Assembly (NCBI GenBank): GCA_036558645.1 | Contig: DATBFG010000110.1 | Span: 1-63,861, forward strand | Direction: 5' to 3' | Length of the DNA stretch: 63,861 nt | Origin: DATBFG01 sp036558645 | GTDB lineage: Bacteria > Acidobacteriota > Terriglobia > Terriglobales > Acidobacteriaceae | Shown: in pieces, positions 9,115 to 16,975 of the stretch | Layout: the number at the start of each line of letters is the position of its first letter | Numbering within the stretch: the first letter of the stretch is position 1 | Made by a program: the position numbers and the translations under genes | The notes under the pieces: model-generated | Told to the model about the DNA's origin: nothing | What the model saw: the letters and a program-made list of their open reading frames with translations, nothing else | The model's database searches: none

Positions 9115-9849
9115 GTGAAGCAGCTAAAACTGAAGTACATCACGTTAATACTCGCGTTGGGCGCCGTGATGATGCTAGGCGCATGCAAGAAGAAGCCGGC
9201 CCCACCGCCGCCGCCACCACCGCCGCCACCGGCAGCACCTACAGCTTCGCTGACCGCAAATCCTAATACCGTTCAGAAAGGCCAGCCGACAACACTTACC
9301 TGGGAGACGACCAATGCTACGGACGTCACCATTGATTTCATTGGTACGGTGCAGGCTAGCGGCTCGCAATCTGTGACGCCAAACGACTCGACCACATATC
9401 GTCTGACGGCGAAGGGTCCCGGAGGCACGCAGGAATCCACGGCTCGAGTAACGGTAACAAGTCCACCGCCTCCTCCGCCACCTCCTCCTTCTGCGACGGA
9501 AGAGGAGTTGTTCGCCCAGAACGTGAAGGATGTCTATTTTGACTACGACAAAGCCGACATCCGGGCCGACCAGCAGTCGGCACTTCAGGGGAACATCGCT
9601 TTCCTGAAGCAGCATCCCACGATCCACTTTACGGTGGAGGGACACTGCGACGAACGCGGGTCAACTGAATACAACCTTGCCTTAGGCGATAGCCGCGCAA
9701 GTGCGGTTCGCAACGCCCTGGTGCAAGGGGGGATCGGCGCAGATCAGGTCAAGACGATCAGCTACGGCAAGGAAAAGCCGTTCTGCACGCAGTCCACAGA
9801 GGAGTGCTGGCAGGAGAATCGACGCGGTCACTTTGTATACTCGAAGTAA
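9115..9849 (+). CDS. pal: Pal, peptidoglycan-associated outer-membrane lipoprotein
   Basis: The start is a GTG at 9115 directly after GGAGGAGAAG. This gives a 244-residue lipoprotein with lipobox LGAC (Cys24). A run of about ten prolines follows, then an Ig-like/beta-sandwich segment (LTANPNTVQKGQPTTLTWE ... YRLTAKGPGG), a second run of about nine prolines, and the OmpA-type peptidoglycan-binding domain (VYFDYDKADIR, VEGHCDERGSTEYNLALGDSRA, SYGKEKP). Pal ties the outer membrane to peptidoglycan and binds TolB. The extra Ig-like module and the polyproline linkers make it longer than classical Pal (about 170). A longer frame from 8995 overlaps tolB and has no lipoprotein signal at its start. 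Confidence 0.92.
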   Translation: MKQLKLKYITLILALGAVMMLGACKKKPAPPPPPPPPPPAAPTASLTANPNTVQKGQPTTLTWETTNATDVTIDFIGTVQASGSQSVTPNDSTTYRLTAKGPGGTQESTARVTVTSPPPPPPPPPSATEEELFAQNVKDVYFDYDKADIRADQQSALQGNIAFLKQHPTIHFTVEGHCDERGSTEYNLALGDSRASAVRNALVQGGIGADQVKTISYGKEKPFCTQSTEECWQENRRGHFVYSK

Positions 9850-9851
9850 GC

Positions 9852-9893
9852 AGAAACGGGCCGGCCAAGACTAAGGCTGTCCCGTTTCTTTTC
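9852..9893 (+). terminator. Terminator after pal
   Basis: A 9-bp stem AGAAACGGG/CCCGTTTCT (9852-9860 with 9881-9889) is followed by TTTTCT. It closes the tolQ-pal unit, so cpoB downstream probably has its own promoter or is read by partial read-through. Confidence 0.7.
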
Positions 9894-9987
9894 TGATCAA
9901 AGGGCTAGCCGGGGGCGACGCAGAACCCTGAACCATGCGAAGTTGCCGGTTTCATCGAGCGAAGGACGCATCTAAAATGGGTCGACT

Positions 9988-10827
9988 ATGAAAACCAATC
10001 GTCTTCTGTCACGCGTCGCCTTGCTTGCCGCTTTGCTGGTTGTGGCTGCACCTGCTTTCTCCGTCTCTAAGGAGATTGTCCAACTCCAAACCCAGGTGCA
10101 ACAACTGCAGGACCAGATGACGGCTATGAAGCAGTCATTTGACGAGCGCATGGGAGTACTGCAGCACCTGATCGAACAGAGTACGGACAACGTCAATAAA
10201 CTATCGACATCTGTAAATACTCTTCAAAGCACAATACAACAGCAGCAGGGGGACAGTGGCTCGCGTGTCGATCAAATCTCCGGGCAGATTCAGGCCCTCA
10301 ATGACACGATGGATGAGTTGAAAGCTCGCCTGGCGAAGGTTAGCCAACAGCTCGAGACTCTGCAATCGGCGCAGCAAAGCTTGGCGGCTCAACAGGCGCA
10401 GCAACAGCAACTAGCGCAGATGCCTCCGCCAGATGTGCTCTACAACAATGGTCTTCGCGACTACAACGCAGGTAAGAACGATTTGGCAGTTCAGGAGTTC
10501 TCGGACTACGTAAAGTTTTACCCCACGACTGATCTGGCCGGAAACGCGTACTTCTACCTCGCTGAAATTGATTATCGTCAGGGGAACTATCAAGAGGCGG
10601 TAAAGAACTACGACCAGGTGATCCAAAACTTCCCTACGGGGAACAAGGCGCCTGCGTCGGAACTGAAGAAGGGCTTTGCGCTAATTGAACTCGGACAGAA
10701 GGATGACGGAATCGCGGCACTGCGTCACGTCGTGCAGCGTTATCCGAAATCAAATGAGGCACTACAGGCCCGTGATCGCTTGCGCAAGTTGGGCGTCGCC
10801 GCAAGCGGCACGTCAGCGCGCAAGTAG
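9988..10827 (+). CDS. cpoB: CpoB/YbgF, TPR protein of the Tol-Pal cluster
   Basis: A 279-residue periplasmic protein with a signal peptide (LLAALLVVAAPAFS, cleavage near residue 25). A coiled coil rich in glutamine follows (residues about 30-140, QLQTQVQQLQDQMTAM and QQSLAAQQAQQQQLAQM), then a C-terminal tetratricopeptide domain (YNNGLRDYNAGKNDLAVQEF, YFYLAEIDYRQGNYQEAVKNY, KKGFALIELGQKDDGIAALRH). In other bacteria CpoB trimerises through the coiled coil and coordinates peptidoglycan synthesis with outer-membrane constriction. Its place after pal agrees with that role. Confidence 0.9.
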   Translation: MKTNRLLSRVALLAALLVVAAPAFSVSKEIVQLQTQVQQLQDQMTAMKQSFDERMGVLQHLIEQSTDNVNKLSTSVNTLQSTIQQQQGDSGSRVDQISGQIQALNDTMDELKARLAKVSQQLETLQSAQQSLAAQQAQQQQLAQMPPPDVLYNNGLRDYNAGKNDLAVQEFSDYVKFYPTTDLAGNAYFYLAEIDYRQGNYQEAVKNYDQVIQNFPTGNKAPASELKKGFALIELGQKDDGIAALRHVVQRYPKSNEALQARDRLRKLGVAASGTSARK

Positions 10828-10833
10828 CATCGA

Positions 10834-11154
10834 CTAGGGTTTGTTTTTCAGATTAAGAGTGCGGAGTGCATAGCGGATTTCCACGGAAGTTTCCGTGATT
10901 CGCATTCCATCCTGCACCATCTGTTTGCAAGCCAGTGCAGCTCGTCCTGAGGTCGCCGGACCTAGATCAAACTTCACTCGACAATACTGGCAGTCTTCAT
11001 TCCAGCAAAATCTCCCACAAGAGACGGTCTCGGGTGCCAGGTACTGAAAACACCGCAACAGCGGATTGTTGTCAGGAACTTCGAATTCAGATCCAAGAAT
11101 GGAGATCTTTGCCAGCCGCGAGAATGGCCGGAATAGTGTAGTCGGTGCGGTCAT
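10834..11154 (-). CDS. Small 2Fe-2S ferredoxin-like protein
   Basis: A 106-residue soluble protein with a plant-type [2Fe-2S] cysteine pattern, C-x4-C-x2-C (Cys50, Cys55, Cys58) and a fourth cysteine at residue 76. Cys35 and Cys46 are additional. The order fits a beta-grasp ferredoxin domain, the FeS binding loop being FCWNEDCQYC. The partner is unknown: no oxidoreductase is cotranscribed, and the gene converges with cpoB, ending 6 nt from its stop. The assignment rests on the cysteine spacing. Confidence 0.7.
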   Translation of the reverse strand: MTAPTTLFRPFSRLAKISILGSEFEVPDNNPLLRCFQYLAPETVSCGRFCWNEDCQYCRVKFDLGPATSGRAALACKQMVQDGMRITETSVEIRYALRTLNLKNKP

Positions 11155-11272
11155 CCTATCGCGATTGTAGGATGATCCTTGGGCAGTCTCGATGAACGAA
11201 AGTTGTTGGTCCGATAGACACGAGATCTATGCCAGAATTCCATATCCTGGGAAGGCCGGAGAGAAGACAACG

Positions 11273-11875
11273 ATGATAAGCGTCATAAGTGATAAGACTT
11301 CTGCTAATTTCTCCGATGTTGCGCGCCAGTTGCTTGAGCCTGATCAGGCTGCACTTGTTGTAGTCGACATCCAAGAGAAGCTGTTGCCGCCGATCTTTGA
11401 GCGAGAGCGCCTCTTGCGCAACACGCAACTTCTGATTCGGCTGGCCGGAATACTCGAATTGCCCGTGCTCGTCACCACTCAGTATTGCAAGGGATTGGGT
11501 AGTACGGTCGCGGAGATTGCTTCCCTACTCCCAAAGAGCTCACCAATCGACAAGCTGATGTTCTCCTGCTTTGGTAGCGATGAGTTCCGCCACTCTCTCA
11601 AGGACGCTGCTGCTGGCCGGAACACCGTGCTGTTATGCGGGATGGAGAGCCATATCTGCGTTATGCAGACCGCCCTGGGCGCGCTCCGCGAGGGCTACCT
11701 GGTTCATGTGGCGAGCGATGCAGTGAGTTCGCGTACCGAATGGAACTGGAAAATCGGCTTGGAACGAATGCGAGCAGCCGGTGCGGTGCTCTCCAGCACT
11801 GAGATGGCGATTTATGAGTTACTGAAGTCATCCGGCGGTACTGCATTCAAGGAGATGCTCAAGCACCTGAAGTAA
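11273..11875 (+). CDS. Isochorismatase-family cysteine hydrolase
   Basis: From the ATG at 11273 the protein has 200 residues. It shows the family's catalytic triad: Asp32 in VVVDIQEKLL, Lys94 in IDKLMFSCFGS and Cys129 in GMESHICVMQTAL, with the cis-peptide-type GMESHIC block. Such proteins hydrolyse amides or vinyl ethers; this one is closest by eye to the YcaC-like general group and its substrate cannot be read from the sequence. A longer frame from 11192 exists but adds a non-conserved N-terminus. The gene stands alone, divergent from the ferredoxin-like gene. Confidence 0.85.
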   Translation: MISVISDKTSANFSDVARQLLEPDQAALVVVDIQEKLLPPIFERERLLRNTQLLIRLAGILELPVLVTTQYCKGLGSTVAEIASLLPKSSPIDKLMFSCFGSDEFRHSLKDAAAGRNTVLLCGMESHICVMQTALGALREGYLVHVASDAVSSRTEWNWKIGLERMRAAGAVLSSTEMAIYELLKSSGGTAFKEMLKHLK

Positions 11876-12092
11876 AGTTTTGTAAACAAAGCAGAAAACA
11901 ACCTTCGGTACTCAGCGGGGCATCTCCAAAGTATGCGACTTCCGGAGCGCATCCGGGTTTAAGGTATGTAGAAGCATTGAGTGCCTGTTTTTCGGGTTGC
12001 TGAACGGGGCAAACGGGCCATCAACGCCACCCCCAAGGCGTGAGGACCCTGAGCGTAGTGGTTAGAAAGCAGTCTCCCTAAGGAGGCAGACC
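11876..12092 (+). other. Leader region with stem-loops, no gene seen
   Basis: The 217 nt before the FecR/DUF6600 gene can fold locally. CCGGA/TCCGG forms a small hairpin near 11942-11956, GCCTGTTT (11983-11990) pairs with AAACGGGC (12011-12018), and CGCC (12025-12028) pairs with GGCG (12037-12040). A strong ribosome site AAGGAGG lies 6 nt before the start. The segment GGGGCAAACGGG recalls part of a GEMM riboswitch, but the rest of that consensus is absent. It may be only a structured leader. Confidence 0.3.
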
Positions 12093-14267
12093 ATGCGAGA
12101 TCTCAGGCGTGCGATTTACAGTTCACTATTTCTTCTGATTGTGGCGGCGACGCTGGTTTCCGCGGATGATGATCCGCCGGGACGAGTCGCGCGCCTACAG
12201 TACATTTCGGGATCCGTTTCAGTTCAATCACACGGAACCGATGAATGGGTCGCCGGATCACTTAACAGGCCGCTGACAACTTTTGACAATATCTGGGTTG
12301 ATAAAAACTCCCGCATTGAATTAGGCGTCGGGACGGGTTTGGTTCGCGCGGATGACGAAACCAGCCTGACGTTGACCAACGTCAGCGACAGTGCTGTTCA
12401 AATCCAACTGAACCAGGGAACGCTGAACCTGCGAGTTCGCAAGCTTTATGGGTCGGAGATCTACGAGATCGATACTCCGAACCTCGCCTTCACAGTGCAG
12501 AAATCCGGCGAGTATCGCTTTGACGTGGCACCAGACGGCGACGTCACACTGGTAACGGTGCGCAAGGGTGAAGGTGATGCGACCGGAAATGGACCCTCGG
12601 TGCGCGTGAAATCGCATCAGCGGGCACGCTTCACATCTGGCACGACAATGGCGCACGAAATTTATGAGGCGCCTCCGTTCGACAGCTTCGATGACTGGTG
12701 CCGCGTTCGCAATGAACGCGCTGATCATGCGGTGTCGGCACAGTATGTAGCTCCCGGCACGATTGGGTACGAGGACCTCGATGACTACGGATACTGGCAG
12801 ACCGTTCCGGCGTACGGAAGCATCTGGGTACCGAGGGCGGTCAGTGCAGGTTGGGCGCCTTATCGCTACGGCCACTGGGTATGGGTCGCACCGTGGGGAT
12901 GGACTTGGGTCGACGATGCACCGTGGGGGTTCGCTCCCTTCCACTATGGTCGATGGGTTTACTACAGCGGTTATTGGGGTTGGGCCCCAGGACCGGTTTA
13001 TGTACGCCCGGTCTATGCGCCCGCTTTAGTGGCATGGTTTGGTGGTGGCGGATTCAGTTTCGGTGTTTCGTTCGGCGGCGGCTACGGGTGGTGTCCGCTT
13101 GGCTACGGCGAACCGTACATTCCGTGGTACAGGGGTAGCCGCGGATACTTCCGCCAAGTGAACGTAACGAATACGCACATTACCAACATCACGTACGTCA
13201 CGAACAACTACTACAACTACGGCAACGGAGATCCTGGACGGAAACACGTGAAGGCGTTCAACTACGCGAACCTTAAGGCTCCCGGCGGCGTGACCGCAGT
13301 AGAGTCGCGCACGATCGTGGATTCAAGGCCAGTAGCCAAGTCATTGCTTCCTGTAAATGCCAAGGATGTTGCCAATCTGAATAGCTCACATCTCGAAGGA
13401 CGGCTCGCGGAACCGACTCGCGAGAGCCGGCTCGGAAACAATGCCGAAGGTCGAGCGATTGTCCCACCGACAAGGGCAGTTGCACGTCCCGTGGTAACCC
13501 GTAATCCGGTTCCAGCCGTTGGTCGAACGGATAATCGTCAAGATGTCAACGGACGAGCTATGCCCACGCCTCCAACTGCGGATCGAACGGTGGCGGTTGA
13601 CCCACACAATCCGGGACGAGTCGTCCCAAGACCGCCCACTGTCAAGAACAGAGGCGACGAACCTGTGGCCCGAACGGATGGCAACGGAACGCGAAATATG
13701 AGCCCTGGTGAGCCGACCGAAGCCCGAGAGGTCGAGCCTACGATCGGACGCGCTGTGCCACGGCCTCCAACTGGCCATCGCGACGATGCAGGTCCGACAA
13801 CACCGTCTCAGCCAACGCGGAACGATGCGACGCCGAGTGATGATCGCAAGCCGGTCTACAGTGCTTCACCAGCAACACGACCGATTCCGCGGCCAACCGC
13901 TCCAGTCGAGAGCCAACCCAACGTGGAGCAGCATTCGACTCCGAGCAGGCCAGAAAATACAGTGCCGCGTCCGTCCGGGCCGGTCTCGACTCCTCACGTA
14001 GATCGAGGAGTGGAGGATCGGACTCCACGGTACGCTCCGGCGCCGCCACCGTCGGCAACGCCGCACCAAGCGGAGCCTCCGCGTCAGAGCACGCCGTCGA
14101 TGGCACCGGCGCCATCACGACCGCCGATGGATGCTCCTCGACAGAGCGCACCGGCATCGAATCCGACGCCACATGTGAGCCCGACACCGTCAACCCCGGC
14201 GGGTCGATCGACGCCACCGGCACAAAATGCACCCTCAGCCCCGCCAAGAAACAATTGGCGAGGGTGA
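12093..14267 (+). CDS. Secreted FecR-domain/DUF6600-type protein with proline-rich tail
   Basis: A 724-residue exported protein with a signal peptide (SSLFLLIVAATLVSA). Residues about 35-190 match a FecR-like beta domain (YISGSVSVQS, NRPLTTFDNIWVDKNSRIELGVG, LNLRVRK). Residues about 220-360 are extremely rich in Trp, Tyr and Gly in the DUF6600 pattern (WVPRAVSAGWAPYRYGHWVW, PWGWTWVDDAPWGFAPFHYG). The last 320 residues are proline-, arginine- and threonine-rich and probably disordered. The ATG has a near-perfect site AAGGAGG. A strong terminator follows. The function is unknown; a cell-surface or envelope role is inferred from the signal and composition. Confidence 0.85.
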   Translation: MRDLRRAIYSSLFLLIVAATLVSADDDPPGRVARLQYISGSVSVQSHGTDEWVAGSLNRPLTTFDNIWVDKNSRIELGVGTGLVRADDETSLTLTNVSDSAVQIQLNQGTLNLRVRKLYGSEIYEIDTPNLAFTVQKSGEYRFDVAPDGDVTLVTVRKGEGDATGNGPSVRVKSHQRARFTSGTTMAHEIYEAPPFDSFDDWCRVRNERADHAVSAQYVAPGTIGYEDLDDYGYWQTVPAYGSIWVPRAVSAGWAPYRYGHWVWVAPWGWTWVDDAPWGFAPFHYGRWVYYSGYWGWAPGPVYVRPVYAPALVAWFGGGGFSFGVSFGGGYGWCPLGYGEPYIPWYRGSRGYFRQVNVTNTHITNITYVTNNYYNYGNGDPGRKHVKAFNYANLKAPGGVTAVESRTIVDSRPVAKSLLPVNAKDVANLNSSHLEGRLAEPTRESRLGNNAEGRAIVPPTRAVARPVVTRNPVPAVGRTDNRQDVNGRAMPTPPTADRTVAVDPHNPGRVVPRPPTVKNRGDEPVARTDGNGTRNMSPGEPTEAREVEPTIGRAVPRPPTGHRDDAGPTTPSQPTRNDATPSDDRKPVYSASPATRPIPRPTAPVESQPNVEQHSTPSRPENTVPRPSGPVSTPHVDRGVEDRTPRYAPAPPPSATPHQAEPPRQSTPSMAPAPSRPPMDAPRQSAPASNPTPHVSPTPSTPAGRSTPPAQNAPSAPPRNNWRG

Positions 14268-14280
14268 GAAGGGACAAAAC

Positions 14281-14314
14281 AAACGCCGCCCGAAAGGGCG
14301 GCGTTTCATTTTTC
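14281..14314 (+). terminator. Strong Rho-independent terminator
   Basis: An 11-bp perfect stem AAACGCCGCCC/GGGCGGCGTTT (14281-14291 with 14296-14306) with a GAAA tetraloop is followed by CATTTTTC. It ends the FecR/DUF6600 transcript and faces the convergent kinase gene, for which it may also serve in the other direction. Confidence 0.92.
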
Positions 14315-14329
14315 AATTCGTAATCGGCT

Positions 14330-15223
14330 TTAGCCTACTTCCTCCGCCACGCTCCCAGAGTCAGGTTTCGCCTTCACCCGAACCACCGTGATCTTGGCGA
14401 ATCCCTCTTCAAATGTGGGGGGCTTGAGCTTGCTGGCAAGACGTCGCAGCACATCCTCTCCGACAGTTCGCGGTCGCTTCTTGTTCCTCTCCAGACAGAC
14501 TTCAAGTGGAACGTCGAAAAAGACGGCATGTACTTCGTAGCCAAAGTCCTTGGCCAGCTTGATCCAGCTATGACGATCATGGGAAGTCAAATTGGTGGCG
14601 TCCACATAATTCATCGGGCGTCGAGCGATCAGCCTGGCTTTCAACATTGAACGAAGGTTGGAAAACACCAAATCCTGGAAGCGCTGCTCCGCGGGATCAT
14701 CGAACAGAATCGAGCGCAGCAAATCACTAGAGAGAGGCGTAATGTTATGCCGTTTGAACCAGGAGCTCTTGCCTGATCCTGGTAATCCGATAGCCAGGAC
14801 AACAATGCCCTTTGGCGCTCGGGCTGGAGCAGCATTCGCTGGCTGTAAGTGAGCAGGCTGTGCTACTGCTTGAGGGTGAGCGGCCGGCACAGGTGCGCTG
14901 TTGTCGGACGAACCAGATCTTTCCGTAACGGCTGCCACGGGTGCCTTGGCACCTCCCCGGCCACCACGTCCGCGACGGCGACGGCGCTTCGGTGCTTTTG
15001 GCTGAGCACCCGATGGTGCTTCGGAGGCTTTCTCGGCGGGCTGCTCGATTTCAGATTCGACATCCTTGGGCGATGGCGCGGGCTCCTTTTCCGCCTTGGT
15101 TGGGGCTGAAGACGCTTCCGTATCGAAGTATGCCGGCTGTAAGGGGGCCTGCGTCGGCTCGGATTTAGTCGTTGCCGATGACTTTTTGCGCCCTTTTATG
15201 CGATCTCGCATCCATTTCCGCAT
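14330..15223 (-). CDS. P-loop (polynucleotide kinase-like) protein with basic disordered N-terminus
   Basis: The C-terminal 150 residues form an AAA_33/polynucleotide-kinase-type domain. They contain Walker A GLPGSGKSSW, a mobile arginine-rich region, DATNLTSHDRHSW where such kinases bind the substrate, and the lid ERNKKRPRTVG. The N-terminal 140 residues are low-complexity (Pro, Ala, Lys, Glu) and include a KRRRRRGRGGRGG block that resembles an RGG nucleic-acid-binding patch. I give the ATG at 15223 (MRKWMRDRIKGRKK). In-frame starts at 15241 and 15319 are possible and none has a clear ribosome site. The substrate is unknown; RNA or nucleotide phosphorylation is inferred. Confidence 0.75.
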   Translation of the reverse strand: MRKWMRDRIKGRKKSSATTKSEPTQAPLQPAYFDTEASSAPTKAEKEPAPSPKDVESEIEQPAEKASEAPSGAQPKAPKRRRRRGRGGRGGAKAPVAAVTERSGSSDNSAPVPAAHPQAVAQPAHLQPANAAPARAPKGIVVLAIGLPGSGKSSWFKRHNITPLSSDLLRSILFDDPAEQRFQDLVFSNLRSMLKARLIARRPMNYVDATNLTSHDRHSWIKLAKDFGYEVHAVFFDVPLEVCLERNKKRPRTVGEDVLRRLASKLKPPTFEEGFAKITVVRVKAKPDSGSVAEEVG

Positions 15224-15317
15224 GTTTGGCTTGTAACACATTGTTGCGCTTACGGGCAATCTGACGAACCAAGGCAGGTAGCCCGTTCGAGAACAAAACG
15301 ATTCGGAGAACTGGCTC

Positions 15318-15674
15318 ATGACGATCCCACCGGCAATCCACGGTCAAAAGTACGTAAGCTTGGGAACATATAGGAAGTCAGGCGAATTGGTCAGAACTCC
15401 TGTGTGGTTTGGAGAAGAAGGCGACAAATTGTACGTCATGAGCAACGGTGGCTCGGGCAAGGCAAAGCGAATCCGGAATAATCAGAATGCCCGAATCGCA
15501 CCATGCACGATACGTGGAAAGATTAGCGGTCCGGATTTTACTGCTAAGGTCCGAGTCCTCCCGCAAGGGGAATTTCAACGAGCGCGGCAGACGATCGACC
15601 GCAAGTACTGGGCGGCGCGTCTTCCATGGATATGGCGGAACACGAGCCTTTACCTTGAGATCTCGTTTGCGTAA
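15318..15674 (+). CDS. PPOX-class (pyridoxamine-oxidase-fold) flavoprotein
   Basis: A 118-residue protein whose beginning (YVSLGTYRKSGELVRTPVWF, LYVMSNGGSGKAKRIRNN, VRIAP-like RIAPC) matches the split-barrel pyridoxamine 5'-phosphate oxidase family, in particular the short F420- or FMN-binding PPOX group. These act as small redox enzymes or flavin/heme binders; the substrate here is not known. The ATG at 15318 would overlap the longest version of the divergent kinase frame, which is one reason to prefer a shorter kinase start. Confidence 0.8.
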   Translation: MTIPPAIHGQKYVSLGTYRKSGELVRTPVWFGEEGDKLYVMSNGGSGKAKRIRNNQNARIAPCTIRGKISGPDFTAKVRVLPQGEFQRARQTIDRKYWAARLPWIWRNTSLYLEISFA

Positions 15675-15858
15675 CGAATCGTCATTGTTTGTGCCTGGAT
15701 CTAAATGCCCAAAATGGTCCGTAAATCGCGATTTGCGTTTCATTTCAGAACTCGAATGACGCGGGGAATTTGCCGCTAACCTTTGCCGCCTGTTAACATT
15801 TTCTGTTTCCGGCCCAATTGCATTCTTATCAGTGTTTTCATTCTCGCGCGGAGGCGAA

Positions 15859-16869
15859 ATGGCAATCAAAGTTGGCATTAATGGTTTTGGACGAATCGGA
15901 CGTAATGTGATGCGGGCATCGCTGAACGACCCGAACATCGAGTTCGTTGCAGTCAATGATCTGACCGATCCGAAAACGTTAGCCCATTTGCTGAAGTACG
16001 ACTCTATTCTTGGAAACCTGTCTCACAAGATCACGGCGGGCGCCGACAGCATTACGGTCGACAATCGCACGTTCAAAGTGTTCGCAGAAAAAGACCCTGC
16101 GAAGCTGCCATGGGAATCGGTCGGCGCGCAGATCGTGTTGGAATCCACGGGCCGATTTACGAACGCCGAAGATGCGAAGAAGCACATGCGCGGGACGGTG
16201 AAGAAGGTCATCATTTCGGCTCCAGCGAAGAATGAAGACGTAACGTTAGTTCTTGGAGTGAACGAGCAGGTCTACGATCCGGCCAAGCACCACATCATTT
16301 CGAATGCGTCTTGCACCACCAATTGCCTGGCGCCGATCGCGAAAGTGGTGAACGACACGTTCAAGATCGTGAGCGGGTCAATGACAACGATCCATTCCTA
16401 CACCAATGATCAAGTTATTTTGGACTTCCCTCACAAGGACCTGCGTCGTGCCCGAGCTGCGGCCATCAGCATGATCCCTACGTCTACCGGCGCGGCCAAG
16501 GCGCTGAAACTGGTGATCCCTGACCTGGCCGGTAAGCTCGACGGATTTGCAATGCGCGTACCGACTCCCAACGTTTCGGTAGTTGATTTGGTAGCGACGG
16601 TAGAGAAGAAGACCACGAAAGAAGAGGTAAATGAGGCACTCAAAAAGGCCTCGGAAAGCGGTCCGTTGAAAGGCTACCTGGGGTATGAGGAGAATGAACT
16701 TGTGTCGTCGGACTTCAAAGGGGACTCACGTTCGTCGATCGTGGACTCAAAAATGACGCTGGTAGTCGCAGGAACGCTGGTCAAGGTGATCTCCTGGTAT
16801 GACAATGAATGGGGATACTCCTGCCGCGTTCGCGATCTGTTCAACTACATCGGCAGCAAGGGCCTGTAA
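15859..16869 (+). CDS. gap: Glyceraldehyde-3-phosphate dehydrogenase
   Basis: From the ATG at 15859 (GGAGGCGAA just upstream) the protein has 336 residues, normal for type I GAPDH. The N-terminal dinucleotide fold GINGFGRIGR, the active-site SNASCTTNCLAP with the catalytic cysteine, the inorganic-phosphate segment TSTGAAK and the C-terminal WYDNEWGYS are all present. It oxidises glyceraldehyde 3-phosphate to 1,3-bisphosphoglycerate. The residues after the second strand (AVNDLTD) favour NAD over NADP. It opens a run of lower-glycolysis genes: pgk follows after 106 nt. Confidence 0.97.
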   Translation: MAIKVGINGFGRIGRNVMRASLNDPNIEFVAVNDLTDPKTLAHLLKYDSILGNLSHKITAGADSITVDNRTFKVFAEKDPAKLPWESVGAQIVLESTGRFTNAEDAKKHMRGTVKKVIISAPAKNEDVTLVLGVNEQVYDPAKHHIISNASCTTNCLAPIAKVVNDTFKIVSGSMTTIHSYTNDQVILDFPHKDLRRARAAAISMIPTSTGAAKALKLVIPDLAGKLDGFAMRVPTPNVSVVDLVATVEKKTTKEEVNEALKKASESGPLKGYLGYEENELVSSDFKGDSRSSIVDSKMTLVVAGTLVKVISWYDNEWGYSCRVRDLFNYIGSKGL

Positions 16870-16975
16870 GTCATTCCGCAATGCGAGCGGCGAGGGCAGC
16901 CATTGCCCTCGCTCGCGACGGAAAGATGCCTCTCTCCACGGGAACAGCAATAACGCCACCTAGTGAGGACTTGCG

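Noticed and set aside
12001..12040. c-di-GMP (GEMM) riboswitch before the FecR/DUF6600 gene
   Set aside because: Only GGGGCAAAC resembles the motif. The GACGCAAAGCC block and the rest of the consensus are missing.
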